Part shown: positions 50,977-60,284 of the stretch, piece after piece
Numbering within the stretch: the stretch's first letter is position 1
Layout: every line of letters starts with the position of its first letter
From: CALARM01 sp964431735
GTDB taxonomy: Bacteria > Vulcanimicrobiota > SpSt-956 > JAKJGF01
NCBI GenBank assembly: GCA_964431735.1
Contig: CAYSLJ010000011.1
Span: 1 to 64,000, forward strand
DNA length: 64,000 bases
Direction: 5' to 3'
The notes under the pieces: generated by a model
The model's input: the letters and a program-made list of their open reading frames with translations, nothing else
The model's database searches: none
Told to the model about the DNA's origin: nothing
Translations under genes and position numbers: made by a program

Positions 50977-53049
50977 ATGTCATTAAAAACTTACTCTATC
51001 ATTACAATGATTTTACTCGTTTTTTTCTTTAACATTTCTGCAGTTCTATCAGAGGAAAACGTCAGTTCTCTGAATAAAAAAGGGCTGAATGCCTATGAAA
51101 CAGGCAATTACGAAGAAGCCATCAGTTATTTTGAAAAAGCACTGTCTATTGCTCCCGAACAGGCTCCTTTATGGAATAATAAAGGCCTTGCCTTATATAA
51201 ACTATTAAAATACAATGATGCACTGACATGCTTTAACGAAGCCGTAAAAAGAGACAAAAACTATGATAAGGCTTATTATAATAAAGGTATGACCCTTTAT
51301 AATATGGAAAAATATGAAGAAGCTATAAAATCTTTTGAAATGGTTTTGAAAATTAATCCAAAATATAAAAAAGCTTCAGAGAAAATAGGAGAAGCAAAAA
51401 AAGCCATCGAACATAAAAATCAAAACTATAAAGAAGCAGAAAAACTATTTGAAAAAGGGAATGATTTATATCTTGCCGGGAAATACGGAGAAGCAATCAA
51501 ATGTTTCGATGAAGTTCTGAAACGTAATTCTTCCTATGAACAGGCAAAACAAAAAAGACAGGAAGCTATAAATGCCCTTTCCGCACCGTCACAGAAAACA
51601 GAAACATTCATGGAATCATGCAGGAAAGGAAATACCTTCTATAGTATGGGAGAATATGAAAAAGCTATAGAATGGTTCGATAAATCTATAGAAGAAGAGC
51701 CTTCCAGTGGCGCTGCCTGGTTCGGGAAAGGCCTCGCAATATGCGCCATTGCTTTCAAGAATATGAATAATTATGATAATGATGGGAAAAAATATCTGGA
51801 CAGGAGCATTAAAATATCTCCGGATCTGAAAGATTTTAATATTAACATTGAAAACACAGACGGATTTACACCTTTACACATGATGGCCTTTTTAAAAGGT
51901 AATAAAGACATAGCGGAATTACTTATAGAAAAAGGAGCGAATATTAATGCCAGAACAGCCCTTGGTAATACTCCTCTTGCCATTGCCATCATATGGAAAA
52001 ATAAAGAAGTAGCAGATATGCTTGTAGTCCGGGGGGCTGATATGAATATTAAAAACAACGCAGGAGTTACTCCCCTGCACCATGTATTAAAGCGCCATGA
52101 CAGTTACCTTGAAATAGCAAAAATTCTGATAGAAAAGGGAGCAGATATTAATGCCATAGATAATAAGGGTAAAACTCCTTTACATTATGCCACTGAAAAT
52201 AAATTTAAAACTGAAGCAACATTACTTGTAAATAAAGGGGCAGAACTTGATCATAAAGACATAGAAGGTAAAACACCACTCATCTATGCTATATATAATA
52301 ACGACAGAACACTGGCGGAATTAATTATAAATAAAGGTGCAAACGTAAAAATTCAGGAAAATAACGGAAAAACGCCATTACATTTTGTGCTGAATGATAT
52401 ATTAAAAGGAATACCGGAATTGCTTCTGGCAAAAGGAGCAGATATAAATGCCATAGATAATGAAAAACAAACACCGCTACAATATACCATAAAAAATGGC
52501 TTACAGGAAATATCTATGGCACTTGTAACTGGAGGGGCAGATATTAAAATAAAAGACAGTGAATACAACGCAACACCTCTTCACTGGGCAGCATATAACA
52601 ATATGCCTTCTCTCGTAGAAATATTTCTGGCAAAAGGCCTGTCTGTTAATGATAAAGATATAAACGGAGAAACACCGCTTCACTGGGCAGCATATGCCAA
52701 TGTCACAGATACAGGGAAATTGCTTACAGCAGGAGGGGCAGACATTACCAGTAAAAATAATGAAGGTGGAACACCTCTTCACAGGGCAGCTATAAACGGA
52801 GGTAAAGAAATCGCTTTATTACTTATTTCCAGTGGAGCCGATGTGCAGAGTAAAGACAATAACGGCAGAACTCCCCTGCATTACGTAGCATATACAGAGT
52901 CTACATCTGTAGCGGAACTACTCATATCGAAAGGAGCAGATATTAACTGTAAAGATAATAATGGTGAGACACCTCTTGATATAGCAAAAAATGCAAATAA
53001 AACTGCAATGATTAAATTTTTCACAAAAGACGGGAGTGAAGATAAATAA
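50977..53049 (+). CDS. Exported TPR-ankyrin repeat protein, first
   Basis: A 690-residue protein with signal peptide (~1-25, SAVLSEE), TPR units at ~30-265 (YEEAIKSFEMVLKINP, YNKGMTLY) and about twelve ankyrin repeats at ~290-685 (TPLHWAAYxNxxxxxELLISKGADIN). All of it should lie outside the cytoplasmic membrane. AGGAGG precedes ATG 50977. It is 30 bases downstream of the kinase gene and six bases before a similar protein, so the three probably form an operon. No enzyme domain. It is likely a binding platform, perhaps for the kinase's TPR ectodomain. Confidence 0.9.
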   Translation: MSLKTYSIITMILLVFFFNISAVLSEENVSSLNKKGLNAYETGNYEEAISYFEKALSIAPEQAPLWNNKGLALYKLLKYNDALTCFNEAVKRDKNYDKAYYNKGMTLYNMEKYEEAIKSFEMVLKINPKYKKASEKIGEAKKAIEHKNQNYKEAEKLFEKGNDLYLAGKYGEAIKCFDEVLKRNSSYEQAKQKRQEAINALSAPSQKTETFMESCRKGNTFYSMGEYEKAIEWFDKSIEEEPSSGAAWFGKGLAICAIAFKNMNNYDNDGKKYLDRSIKISPDLKDFNINIENTDGFTPLHMMAFLKGNKDIAELLIEKGANINARTALGNTPLAIAIIWKNKEVADMLVVRGADMNIKNNAGVTPLHHVLKRHDSYLEIAKILIEKGADINAIDNKGKTPLHYATENKFKTEATLLVNKGAELDHKDIEGKTPLIYAIYNNDRTLAELIINKGANVKIQENNGKTPLHFVLNDILKGIPELLLAKGADINAIDNEKQTPLQYTIKNGLQEISMALVTGGADIKIKDSEYNATPLHWAAYNNMPSLVEIFLAKGLSVNDKDINGETPLHWAAYANVTDTGKLLTAGGADITSKNNEGGTPLHRAAINGGKEIALLLISSGADVQSKDNNGRTPLHYVAYTESTSVAELLISKGADINCKDNNGETPLDIAKNANKTAMIKFFTKDGSEDK

Positions 53050-53055
53050 CCTGAT

Positions 53056-54753
53056 ATGAAGAAATTACTATGTATATTTATGTATATATTGCTGAATATT
53101 TCTGTTGTTTTATCTCAGGAAACACTGGAAGAACTCAATAAAAAAGGTCTGGACTTATATAATAAAGGTAAATATGAAGAGGCAATTACCTGTTTCGATA
53201 AAGCTCTAAAAATAAATAATGATGTCTATCAGGTATGGAACAACAAAGGCCTTGCATATTATAAGCTACAGAAATACAAAGAAGCTATCAAATGTTTTGA
53301 GAAAGCTTTATCTATTAATCCCGGCTATACAACAGCCTGGTATAACAAAGGTTCTGCACTTTTTATGATGAAGAATTATAACGGTGCTATTGTATGTTTC
53401 GATAAAGTTTTACAGCAGGATCCGAAACATTCGGGAGCTAAAACAAAGAAAGAACAGGCCCAGGCTGCCCTGGATACTCAGAAATCAGTAGAAGGCCTTA
53501 TAAATAAAGGTACGAATTCATATAACCAGGGGAAATATGAAGAAGCTGTAAGTTATTACGATAAAGCTCTTACACTTGACCCGGGGAATGAAACGGCCCT
53601 TGTAAAAAAAGGGGATACACTGGCAAAAGAGGGAAAATATGATGAAGCAATCAAGTGTTATGATAAAGTTTTATCAGTTAATCCCAAAAACATAGAAGCC
53701 CTTTACGGAAAAGGTACTGTGTTTTTTGCACAGGGAAAATATAAAGAAGCTATTGAATATTACAATAAAATCCTTGCAATAAAACCTGATGACAGTAATG
53801 CAAAAGCTAAAATGGCAGAGGCTGAAAAAAACCTCGCTGTCATGGAAACACCATCGGCAGAAAAACTTTTCCAGGAGGGAGAAAAATTTTTCAATCAAAA
53901 AAATCTGGATGAAGCCATAAAATGTTATGATAAAGTTTTAACAATAGAGCCAAAAAATTCAAAGGCTCTTCTAAAAAAAGGAGATATACTGGCAAAAGCC
54001 GGACAATACGATAAAGCTCTTGAATGTTATAATAAAGTAGCTGCCATAGATCCCGGTTTCCACGAAATTCAGACTAAAATACAGGAAACACAGAAAGCTC
54101 TTTCCGGTCAGAATACTACTGTATCTCCGTCTTCAGAACCATGCAGGGAATTATACATGAAAGGGAGCTCATTATATTCACAGGGAAAATTCTCTGAAGC
54201 TCTTGAATTTTACGATAAAGCACTGGATATAAATCCGGATTATGCTCCTGCTTTATTCGAAAAAGGACTTGTTCTTAATAATATGAAGAAAGGTAAGAGC
54301 AAAGAAGCAAGAGAATGTTTTGTAAAAGCTACGCTCATAGATCCTCAGGCTAAAGAACTTAATCTTAATATAAAAGATAATTTCGGAAATACACCATTAC
54401 ATTTATCCATCATATCAGACAATATGAATTCCATTAAAATTCTTACACTTAAAGGGGCAGATGTAAACATAAAGAATAATGAAGGCAATACTCCTTTACA
54501 CATAACAGCAAGATTTGGCAATGTAAATATAGCAAAAATTCTTGTTAACTCAGGGGGAGATGTAAACATAAAAAACAATGACGGTCTTACTCCTTTACAT
54601 GCAGCATCTGCAAACGGCCATTTAAAAATGGCTGAATTTCTGATTAAAAACGGTTCAGATATAAATGCTAAAAACAACAAAGGGGAAACCCCTCTCAATG
54701 TAGCAGGTACAGGAGAAATGAGAGAACTTCTCAAAAAGGAAGCAAAAGAATAA
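53056..54753 (+). CDS. Exported TPR-ankyrin repeat protein, second
   Basis: A 565-residue relative of the preceding protein: signal peptide (~1-20), a longer TPR region (~22-430, with blocks such as YEEAITCFDKALKIN) broken by Ala/Gln-rich linkers, and only about four ankyrin repeats (~438-555, TPLHLSIISDNM, TPLHITARFGN, TPLHAASANGH, TPLNVAGTGE). The ratio of TPR to ankyrin is the reverse of the first copy. The start lies six bases after the upstream stop, with a weak ribosome site (AACCTGAT), so translation may depend on coupling. It ends near a composite repeat. Confidence 0.9.
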   Translation: MKKLLCIFMYILLNISVVLSQETLEELNKKGLDLYNKGKYEEAITCFDKALKINNDVYQVWNNKGLAYYKLQKYKEAIKCFEKALSINPGYTTAWYNKGSALFMMKNYNGAIVCFDKVLQQDPKHSGAKTKKEQAQAALDTQKSVEGLINKGTNSYNQGKYEEAVSYYDKALTLDPGNETALVKKGDTLAKEGKYDEAIKCYDKVLSVNPKNIEALYGKGTVFFAQGKYKEAIEYYNKILAIKPDDSNAKAKMAEAEKNLAVMETPSAEKLFQEGEKFFNQKNLDEAIKCYDKVLTIEPKNSKALLKKGDILAKAGQYDKALECYNKVAAIDPGFHEIQTKIQETQKALSGQNTTVSPSSEPCRELYMKGSSLYSQGKFSEALEFYDKALDINPDYAPALFEKGLVLNNMKKGKSKEARECFVKATLIDPQAKELNLNIKDNFGNTPLHLSIISDNMNSIKILTLKGADVNIKNNEGNTPLHITARFGNVNIAKILVNSGGDVNIKNNDGLTPLHAASANGHLKMAEFLIKNGSDINAKNNKGETPLNVAGTGEMRELLKKEAKE

Positions 54754-54777
54754 AACGTCATATTATAATATTATCGT

Positions 54778-55032
54778 CGGAAAAGATATGATCCTGTTGC
54801 GTGGTAAACTGGTTTTGCAAACTGTTAATATTTTGCGTCTATATAATTTATAATTCTCTTTTAATACGGCATATCTTTTCCTCCAGAGCCCGGCCAGGGA
54901 CAGGAGTGTATGCCATATTTTTTGGATACCCTTTTACCTGTTACAGTCCTAAGGACTGCAGGAAAAATAACTCCGGCAAATTGTTAAAACAATCAGTATC
55001 CTCCCGTCACGCGTTACGCGTTACGTGTCACG
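54778..55032. repeat. Composite dispersed element, long copy
   Basis: Modules in order: GGAAAAGATATGATCCTG ... TTGCAAACTGTTAATATTTT (inverse of 10-85), GGCATATCTTTTCCTCCAGA ... CAGGGACAGG (as at 15048), AATAACTCCGGCAAATTG, then four CGTNACG heptads (55005-55032). It fills the 320-base gap between the convergent ankyrin and uvrA genes. Confidence 0.78.
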
Positions 55033-55050
55033 ATACAGACTGTAAATATG

Positions 55051-55106
55051 ATGAGGTTATTTCTTGACAACCCCTAAGATGTAGTTATTTCCTGACAACT
55101 CCTAAG
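55051..55106. repeat. 28-bp tandem duplication spanning the uvrA stop
   Basis: Two 28-base units, 55051-55078 and 55079-55106, differing at four positions (core TTATTTCYTGACAACYCCTAAG). The second encodes the last nine residues of UvrA; the first contains its TAG stop. A third copy lies at ~233-260. Confidence 0.8.
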
Positions 55107-57851
55107 ATATTTACCTGTGTAAGATCGTTCTTCTTTCATTATCTCCCGGGCCGTCCCTTCAGCGATAATTTCTCCTCCCATATCCCCTCCTTCCGGCCCC
55201 AGGTCTATTATATAATCTGCATTCTTTATAACTTCCATGTTATGTTCAATGAGTAAAACCGAATTACCTTCTTCTATAAGTTTTCTCATACAGAATAACA
55301 ATTTTTCAATATCTGCCAGATGTAACCCTGTAGTAGGTTCATCAAATATATAGAGAGACCCCTTTCCCCTGGCTTTAAGAAGATGGAAGGCAAGTTTCAA
55401 TCTCTGTGCTTCTCCTCCTGAAAGGGTATTTGCTGGCTGTCCCAGCTGCAGATAACCAAGTCCTGTTTCCTGAAGGACTTTAAGCTTTTTTACAGGAGAA
55501 CTGTGAGATAAAAAAAACTCTATACCTTCTTCTACTGTAAGATGAAGAACATCAGAAATATTTTTACCTTTATATTTTATATCCAGAATCCTTTTCTGAT
55601 AACGTTTACCGTTACATTCTTCACACATTACAAACATATCTGCCATAAACTGCATTTCCACCTCTATATAACCGTTTCCCTCGCATTTTTCACATCTTCC
55701 TCCCGATACATTAAAAGAGAAATGTCCCGGTGTTAATCCTTTTATCTTTGACTCACGGAGCTTTGCGAAAATATTTCTGATATAATCAAAAGCCTTTATA
55801 TAGGTTACAGGGTTCGACCGGGGAGTTTTACCTATGGAGGATTGATCTACCATAAGCACGTCTTCTATATTATCTGCACCTTCAAGACTATCATATCTTC
55901 CGCATGGAAGAGAAAAATCTCCTTTAGCTCTTTTTATGGCAGGAAACAGAATATCTCCTACAAGGGTACTTTTACCTGAACCGGAAACACCTGTAACACA
56001 GACAAGCCTGTTCAGAGGTATGGTAAGGGTTATGTTTTTCAGATTATGTTCAGCCGCTCCTGTCAGTTTTATATATTTTTCAGTTGCACAGGAAGAAAAC
56101 AAATCATCTTTGCCGTAAAACGGTATTTGTCTGATTCCTCTGAGATATTCTGCAGTCAATGAGTCATTTCCATTATGGAGTAATTCATCATATGGGCCGG
56201 CAAATACTACTTTGCCTCCAAGTTTTCCCGGTCCGGGCCCCATATCCACTATATAATCACATGATTTTATTATCTGACGATCATGTTCCACTACAACTAC
56301 TGTATTCTTAAGATCTCTCAATCTTTTAAATATTCCTATAAGTCTGTCATTATCCCTTGAATGAAGACCGATACTTGGTTCATCCAGCACATAAAGGGTA
56401 TTGGTAAGACCTGACCCAAGACATGTGGCAAGGGTAATCCTCTGATATTCGCCTGCAGAAAGAGTTTTTGTAAGTCTGTCCAGTGTAAGATAATCAAGAC
56501 CTGTGCTGACAAGAAATGAGAGTCTCTGCTTTATTTCTTTTAAGATAATAAGAGCTACTGAACAGTCATATTCATTTAATTTCTCCTGAAGAGAAGTAAA
56601 AAATGTTAATGATTCTGAAACAGTCAGACCTGAAATATCGCCTATATCTTTACCGTCTATTCTGACATGCAGTGCTTCTTTTCTGAGTCTTTTGCCTTTG
56701 CAGACAGGACAGGTTTTTACGCCTCTATATTTACTCAAAAAAACCCTTATGTGGAGTTTATATTTTTTTTCTTCCACCTTCTCAAAAAAACCTTCTACTC
56801 CAGGGAATTTACCTTTCCCGTTCCATATTATGTCCTTCTGCCATGATGCCAGTTCTCTGTATGGTATATCAGTGTTTATACCGTAATTTTCCAGTATTCC
56901 TTCATATCTTCTGAAGAATTTCTTCCCTTTTTCCGTAGTCCACGGAATGACAGCTCCCTGTCTGAGGCTTTTGCCTTCATCAGGTATAACGAGAGATGTA
57001 TCAAAGGTCAGAAGGTTGCCGAAACCATGACACTCATGGCAGGCGCCGAAAGGACTGTTAAAAGAAAATAACAGAGGTGACAGTTCAGGGAAATCTATGT
57101 TACAGTACGGGCAATGGAGAGAATTACTGAATTTTAATACATCTCCTCTTTCCGTAATTATTTCTACATATCCTTTTCCTTCTTTCCATGCAGTTTCCAG
57201 CGAGTCTGCAAGTCTGCCTCTATGCTTATGAGATATTTTTACTCTATCCAGCAGTATCATGGCATATTCCCCGAATTCCGTTACTTCATCAATTTTTACC
57301 GGGCCTCTCTCAGTCATCATCCTTATATAGCCTCTGGATTGTAAATAATTTATATGTTCTTCCCGGGACATATGGTTGACCATGCTATAAGGGAATGTTA
57401 TAAAAATCTTTGTTTCTTCAGGTAAAGAGAGCAGTTCTTCAAGGATCTGTTCTGCCGTCTTTTTTTCTATTTTTCTGTTGCAGCCCGGGCAATAAGTTTT
57501 ACCTGTTCTTGCAAATAAAAGGCGCAGATAATCATTTATTTCTGTGGCAGTCCCTACTGTAGAGCGGGAATTTCTGGGAGGTTCTGTCTGTTCTATTGCG
57601 ATAGAAGGAAGTATGCCTGAAATAGAATCTATTTCAGGCTTATCCATTTTCTCAAGAAACTGTCTGGCATAAACGGAAAGAGATGAAATAAATCTCCTCT
57701 GACCTTCTGCAAATATTGTATCAAAAGCCAGACTGGATTTACCTGAACCGCTTACGCCTGTTATGACAATAAATTTATTTTTCGGGAGATCCAGATTTAT
57801 ATTTTTTAAATTATTCTGTCTTGCTCCCCGTAAAGATATATATTGTTCCAC
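55074..57851 (-). CDS. uvrA: Excinuclease ABC subunit A
   Basis: Damage-recognition ATPase of nucleotide excision repair. The 925-residue protein has two ABC modules: Walker A GVSGSGKS at 32-39 and again in the second half, with signatures TLSAGEYQRI and TLSGGEAQRLKL. Three zinc-type motifs are visible (CPGCNRKI; CPYC ... CHEC; CEKC ... CEEC). The conserved insertion ILPSIAIEQTEPPRNSRSTV is present. The last nine or so residues after TGKYL are encoded by a repeated 28-base unit shared with an intergenic element. It starts four bases after a small upstream gene. Identity is certain. Confidence 0.97.
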   Translation of the reverse strand: MEQYISLRGARQNNLKNINLDLPKNKFIVITGVSGSGKSSLAFDTIFAEGQRRFISSLSVYARQFLEKMDKPEIDSISGILPSIAIEQTEPPRNSRSTVGTATEINDYLRLLFARTGKTYCPGCNRKIEKKTAEQILEELLSLPEETKIFITFPYSMVNHMSREEHINYLQSRGYIRMMTERGPVKIDEVTEFGEYAMILLDRVKISHKHRGRLADSLETAWKEGKGYVEIITERGDVLKFSNSLHCPYCNIDFPELSPLLFSFNSPFGACHECHGFGNLLTFDTSLVIPDEGKSLRQGAVIPWTTEKGKKFFRRYEGILENYGINTDIPYRELASWQKDIIWNGKGKFPGVEGFFEKVEEKKYKLHIRVFLSKYRGVKTCPVCKGKRLRKEALHVRIDGKDIGDISGLTVSESLTFFTSLQEKLNEYDCSVALIILKEIKQRLSFLVSTGLDYLTLDRLTKTLSAGEYQRITLATCLGSGLTNTLYVLDEPSIGLHSRDNDRLIGIFKRLRDLKNTVVVVEHDRQIIKSCDYIVDMGPGPGKLGGKVVFAGPYDELLHNGNDSLTAEYLRGIRQIPFYGKDDLFSSCATEKYIKLTGAAEHNLKNITLTIPLNRLVCVTGVSGSGKSTLVGDILFPAIKRAKGDFSLPCGRYDSLEGADNIEDVLMVDQSSIGKTPRSNPVTYIKAFDYIRNIFAKLRESKIKGLTPGHFSFNVSGGRCEKCEGNGYIEVEMQFMADMFVMCEECNGKRYQKRILDIKYKGKNISDVLHLTVEEGIEFFLSHSSPVKKLKVLQETGLGYLQLGQPANTLSGGEAQRLKLAFHLLKARGKGSLYIFDEPTTGLHLADIEKLLFCMRKLIEEGNSVLLIEHNMEVIKNADYIIDLGPEGGDMGGEIIAEGTAREIMKEERSYTGKYLRSCQEITTS

Positions 57852-57855
57852 AGGC

Positions 57856-58146
57856 TTATTCTTCTAAAGCTCTATCCATATTTTCTTTAATTCTTTCTTT
57901 AAGTGCCTTTTTTCTCCGTAATTCTATCTTTTCTTCCATAGTTCTTGCCTTTGCCCTGTCTTTTTCTTCTATTAAAGCTTTTATTGCCGCCTGATCGAGC
58001 ATAGTAGTATTTTCAGGTATATCAGGTACGTCTGACAGATATTCCAGAGCTTTTTCATATTTCGGTATAAGCTCTTTACTCGGAGGCGTATCGGCAAGTA
58101 TACGTATTTCCTTTGTCATAAAATCTTCCCTGTCTTCATTTATCAT
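57856..58146 (-). CDS. Small charged helical protein upstream of uvrA
   Basis: A 96-residue, highly charged, mostly helical protein with no signal or TM segment. The C-terminal half is a Lys/Arg/Glu-rich single helix (ALIEEKDRAKARTMEEKI). AAAGGAG lies ~12 bases before ATG 58146; ATG 58119 (MTKEIRIL) is an alternative start. Its stop is four bases from the uvrA start, so the two are co-expressed. I do not recognise the family. The position suggests a link to uvrA expression, or nothing more than shared transcription. Confidence 0.6.
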   Translation of the reverse strand: MINEDREDFMTKEIRILADTPPSKELIPKYEKALEYLSDVPDIPENTTMLDQAAIKALIEEKDRAKARTMEEKIELRRKKALKERIKENMDRALEE

Positions 58147-58169
58147 TTATAAGTGTCTCTCCTTTTAAT

Positions 58170-58232
58170 CGTGACGCGTGACGCGTGACGCGTGACGCGT
58201 GACGCGTAATGCGTAATGCGTAATGCGTGATG
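58170..58232. repeat. CGTNAYG heptad array, 9 units
   Basis: Exactly 63 bases: five CGTGACG, three CGTAATG and one CGTGATG in perfect register. This is the cleanest array in the window and lies just upstream of the small gene that precedes uvrA. Confidence 0.95.
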
Positions 58233-58385
58233 CGAACCGAAGAATAATTACACAAACTATAAATATTATAGATGAACTTTAATGTAAACTCAAGTTTTTA
58301 TGAATATTTTTAAAGGATAATTTATATAAAAAAAAGAATTTATAATTTAATTGAAAATACTATCCCACAAAAAGGAGTTAATAAA

Positions 58386-59138
58386 ATGTATTTAAAAATA
58401 TGCATATTCACAGCCATAATAATAATATTAAATTTTTCTTTAACCCTTGCAGATCCTGCAGAAGAAGCGGAAAAACTGGTTCATGAGGGGAATGAATTAT
58501 ACAATCAGGGACAGTATAAAGAAGCACTGAAATGTTATGATAAAGCCATAGAAATCTATCCTGAGGAACATTATGCCTGGAATAACAAAGGCCTTATTTT
58601 TCATAACATGGGAGACTATGAGGAAGCAATTAAATGTTATGATAAAGCACTTGAGATTGATCCTTTGAATATGTATGCATGGTATAACAAAGGACTTATT
58701 ATGGAGGATAAAGGGAAATACGAAGAAGCAATCCGGTTTTACGACAGGGCACTGGACGTATTTCCTTTTTATACCGTTGCCCTGAATTCAAAGGGTGTTT
58801 GCCTTACAGAACTGAAAAGATATGACGAAGCAATTCAATGTTTCGATAAATCTCTCAAAGCTGACATAAAAGAAGTGTCAACATGGAATCAAAAAGGATT
58901 TGCTCTGTACAGACAGAAAAAATATTCGGATGCAATTGAATGTTTCAATAAAGCACTTGAACTTGATGAAAGAAACCCGGAAATATGGAACAATAAAGGT
59001 CTCACTCTTGCAGGTCTGAATGAATATAAAGAAGCAGTTAAATGTTATGACAGGACTTTAGAGTTAGAACCTGAATTTAAAGAAGCCAGCCTCAACAGAG
59101 AAGAAGCTCTGAAAATACTAAAAGAAGGTGAAAAATAA
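58386..59138 (+). CDS. Exported TPR protein
   Basis: A 250-residue protein with a signal peptide (~1-22) and six TPR units (AWNNKGLIFHNMGDYEEAIKC style) filling the rest. The repeat sequence closely resembles the TPR parts of the two TPR-ankyrin proteins at 50977-54753, so they probably share ancestry. AAAGGAG sits nine bases before ATG 58386. A kelch lipoprotein gene follows by 61 bases. It is a likely protein-binding adaptor outside the membrane; the partner is unknown. Confidence 0.88.
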   Translation: MYLKICIFTAIIIILNFSLTLADPAEEAEKLVHEGNELYNQGQYKEALKCYDKAIEIYPEEHYAWNNKGLIFHNMGDYEEAIKCYDKALEIDPLNMYAWYNKGLIMEDKGKYEEAIRFYDRALDVFPFYTVALNSKGVCLTELKRYDEAIQCFDKSLKADIKEVSTWNQKGFALYRQKKYSDAIECFNKALELDERNPEIWNNKGLTLAGLNEYKEAVKCYDRTLELEPEFKEASLNREEALKILKEGEK

Positions 59139-59199
59139 AAAATAATTTTTATGTCAATGCCCAAAATATATGTGTAAAATTTATTCAGGAGGATTATAT

Positions 59200-60246
59200 A
59201 TGTTGAAAAATTTAATATTATTAATATGTGTTATTGCTATATTATCAATGGCTGGTTGCGGGGATTCTTCAAATAATCCCATTGTTATACCGACTCCAAC
59301 ATTCACGCCGACACCAACTTCTTCTGTAACGGTAACACCTACTGCCACGCCTACAAGAGGTATATCGGCATGGAGTGAACTTTCCCCTGCCACGTCTCCT
59401 TCCGAGAGATATGGCCATACTATGGTTTCTATTAATGGAACAGGCTATATGTTCGGCGGATATGATAATGTAAAGTTACCACCTTCCGTATACAATGATC
59501 TCTGGCAGTGGCCTTCAGGTAGCAATGAATTTTCTCAGATAGTACCGACAACTGCCTCTCCGTCTGTCCGTTATAACCATACAGCAGTAGTCTACAACGG
59601 GAAAATGTATATATACGGAGGTATGGGAGAATTTGTGACCATCTACTCTGACCTGTGGGTTTACGACCCTCTTTTAAACAGCTGGCAGGAAATCACTCCT
59701 TCAGGAACAAAACCGTCAGGGAAAGCCTATCATATAGCCGGAGCAGCAGGAGATAAAATGATAATTGCAGGAGGATATAATTCAGGAGAAACATGGATTT
59801 ATGATTTTACCGGTAATAGCTGGTCGAAAAAGACAGATTTTCCGGGAGATTATACACTTATTGCCAGAGCTCCGTGTACTATATATAATAATAAATTTTA
59901 TGTCTTTACTTCTCCGGGAAATACTCTTTATGTCTATGATCCTGCTCTGGATACATGGGCACAGAAAACAGCAGCAGGGAATGTACCTTCAACTATCAGG
60001 GCAGGTTCTACATCTCTTGCAGACAATGAAGTATTTATATGTGGAGGAGAAATAGACCTCAATAATCCTGTAAATACAACTTATAAGTTTAACCTGTCCA
60101 CCTTCAGCTGGACTTCCCTGGATAATATGCCCCTGGCACTTTCCTACAGTGCTTCTACTCTTTTACCCAATGGAAATTTCCTGCTATTCGGAGGCAGAGG
60201 AAGTAATGTAAAATCGACAAAGAAAACGTTGTTGTATAAAAGGTAA
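59200..60246 (+). CDS. Kelch-repeat lipoprotein
   Basis: A 348-residue lipoprotein. Lipobox SMAGC with lipidated Cys20, a Thr/Pro-rich linker (~30-60, PTPTFTPTPTSSVTVTPT), then a beta-propeller of about five to six kelch blades (RYGHTMVSI ... YMFGGYD; RYNHTAVVY ... YIYGGMG; ending FLLFGGRG). The start is ATG 59200 with AGGAGG; the longer frame from 59170 is unsupported. It should be anchored to a membrane and exposed outside the cytoplasm, probably binding proteins or sugars. A strong heptad hairpin follows its stop. Confidence 0.88.
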   Translation: MLKNLILLICVIAILSMAGCGDSSNNPIVIPTPTFTPTPTSSVTVTPTATPTRGISAWSELSPATSPSERYGHTMVSINGTGYMFGGYDNVKLPPSVYNDLWQWPSGSNEFSQIVPTTASPSVRYNHTAVVYNGKMYIYGGMGEFVTIYSDLWVYDPLLNSWQEITPSGTKPSGKAYHIAGAAGDKMIIAGGYNSGETWIYDFTGNSWSKKTDFPGDYTLIARAPCTIYNNKFYVFTSPGNTLYVYDPALDTWAQKTAAGNVPSTIRAGSTSLADNEVFICGGEIDLNNPVNTTYKFNLSTFSWTSLDNMPLALSYSASTLLPNGNFLLFGGRGSNVKSTKKTLLYKR

Positions 60247-60284
60247 GGACACTGATAATTGCTGAACCGGGCATATAAATTTAT

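Noticed and set aside
54801..55067. 88-codon frame in the composite element next to uvrA
   Set aside because: It is entirely within repeat DNA, the same modules elsewhere are frame-broken, and there is no ribosome site or recognisable motif.
58170..58232. Could the heptad arrays be a CRISPR array?
   Set aside because: Units are 7 bases and contiguous with no spacers, there are no 23-40 base direct repeats, and no cas genes are in the window.
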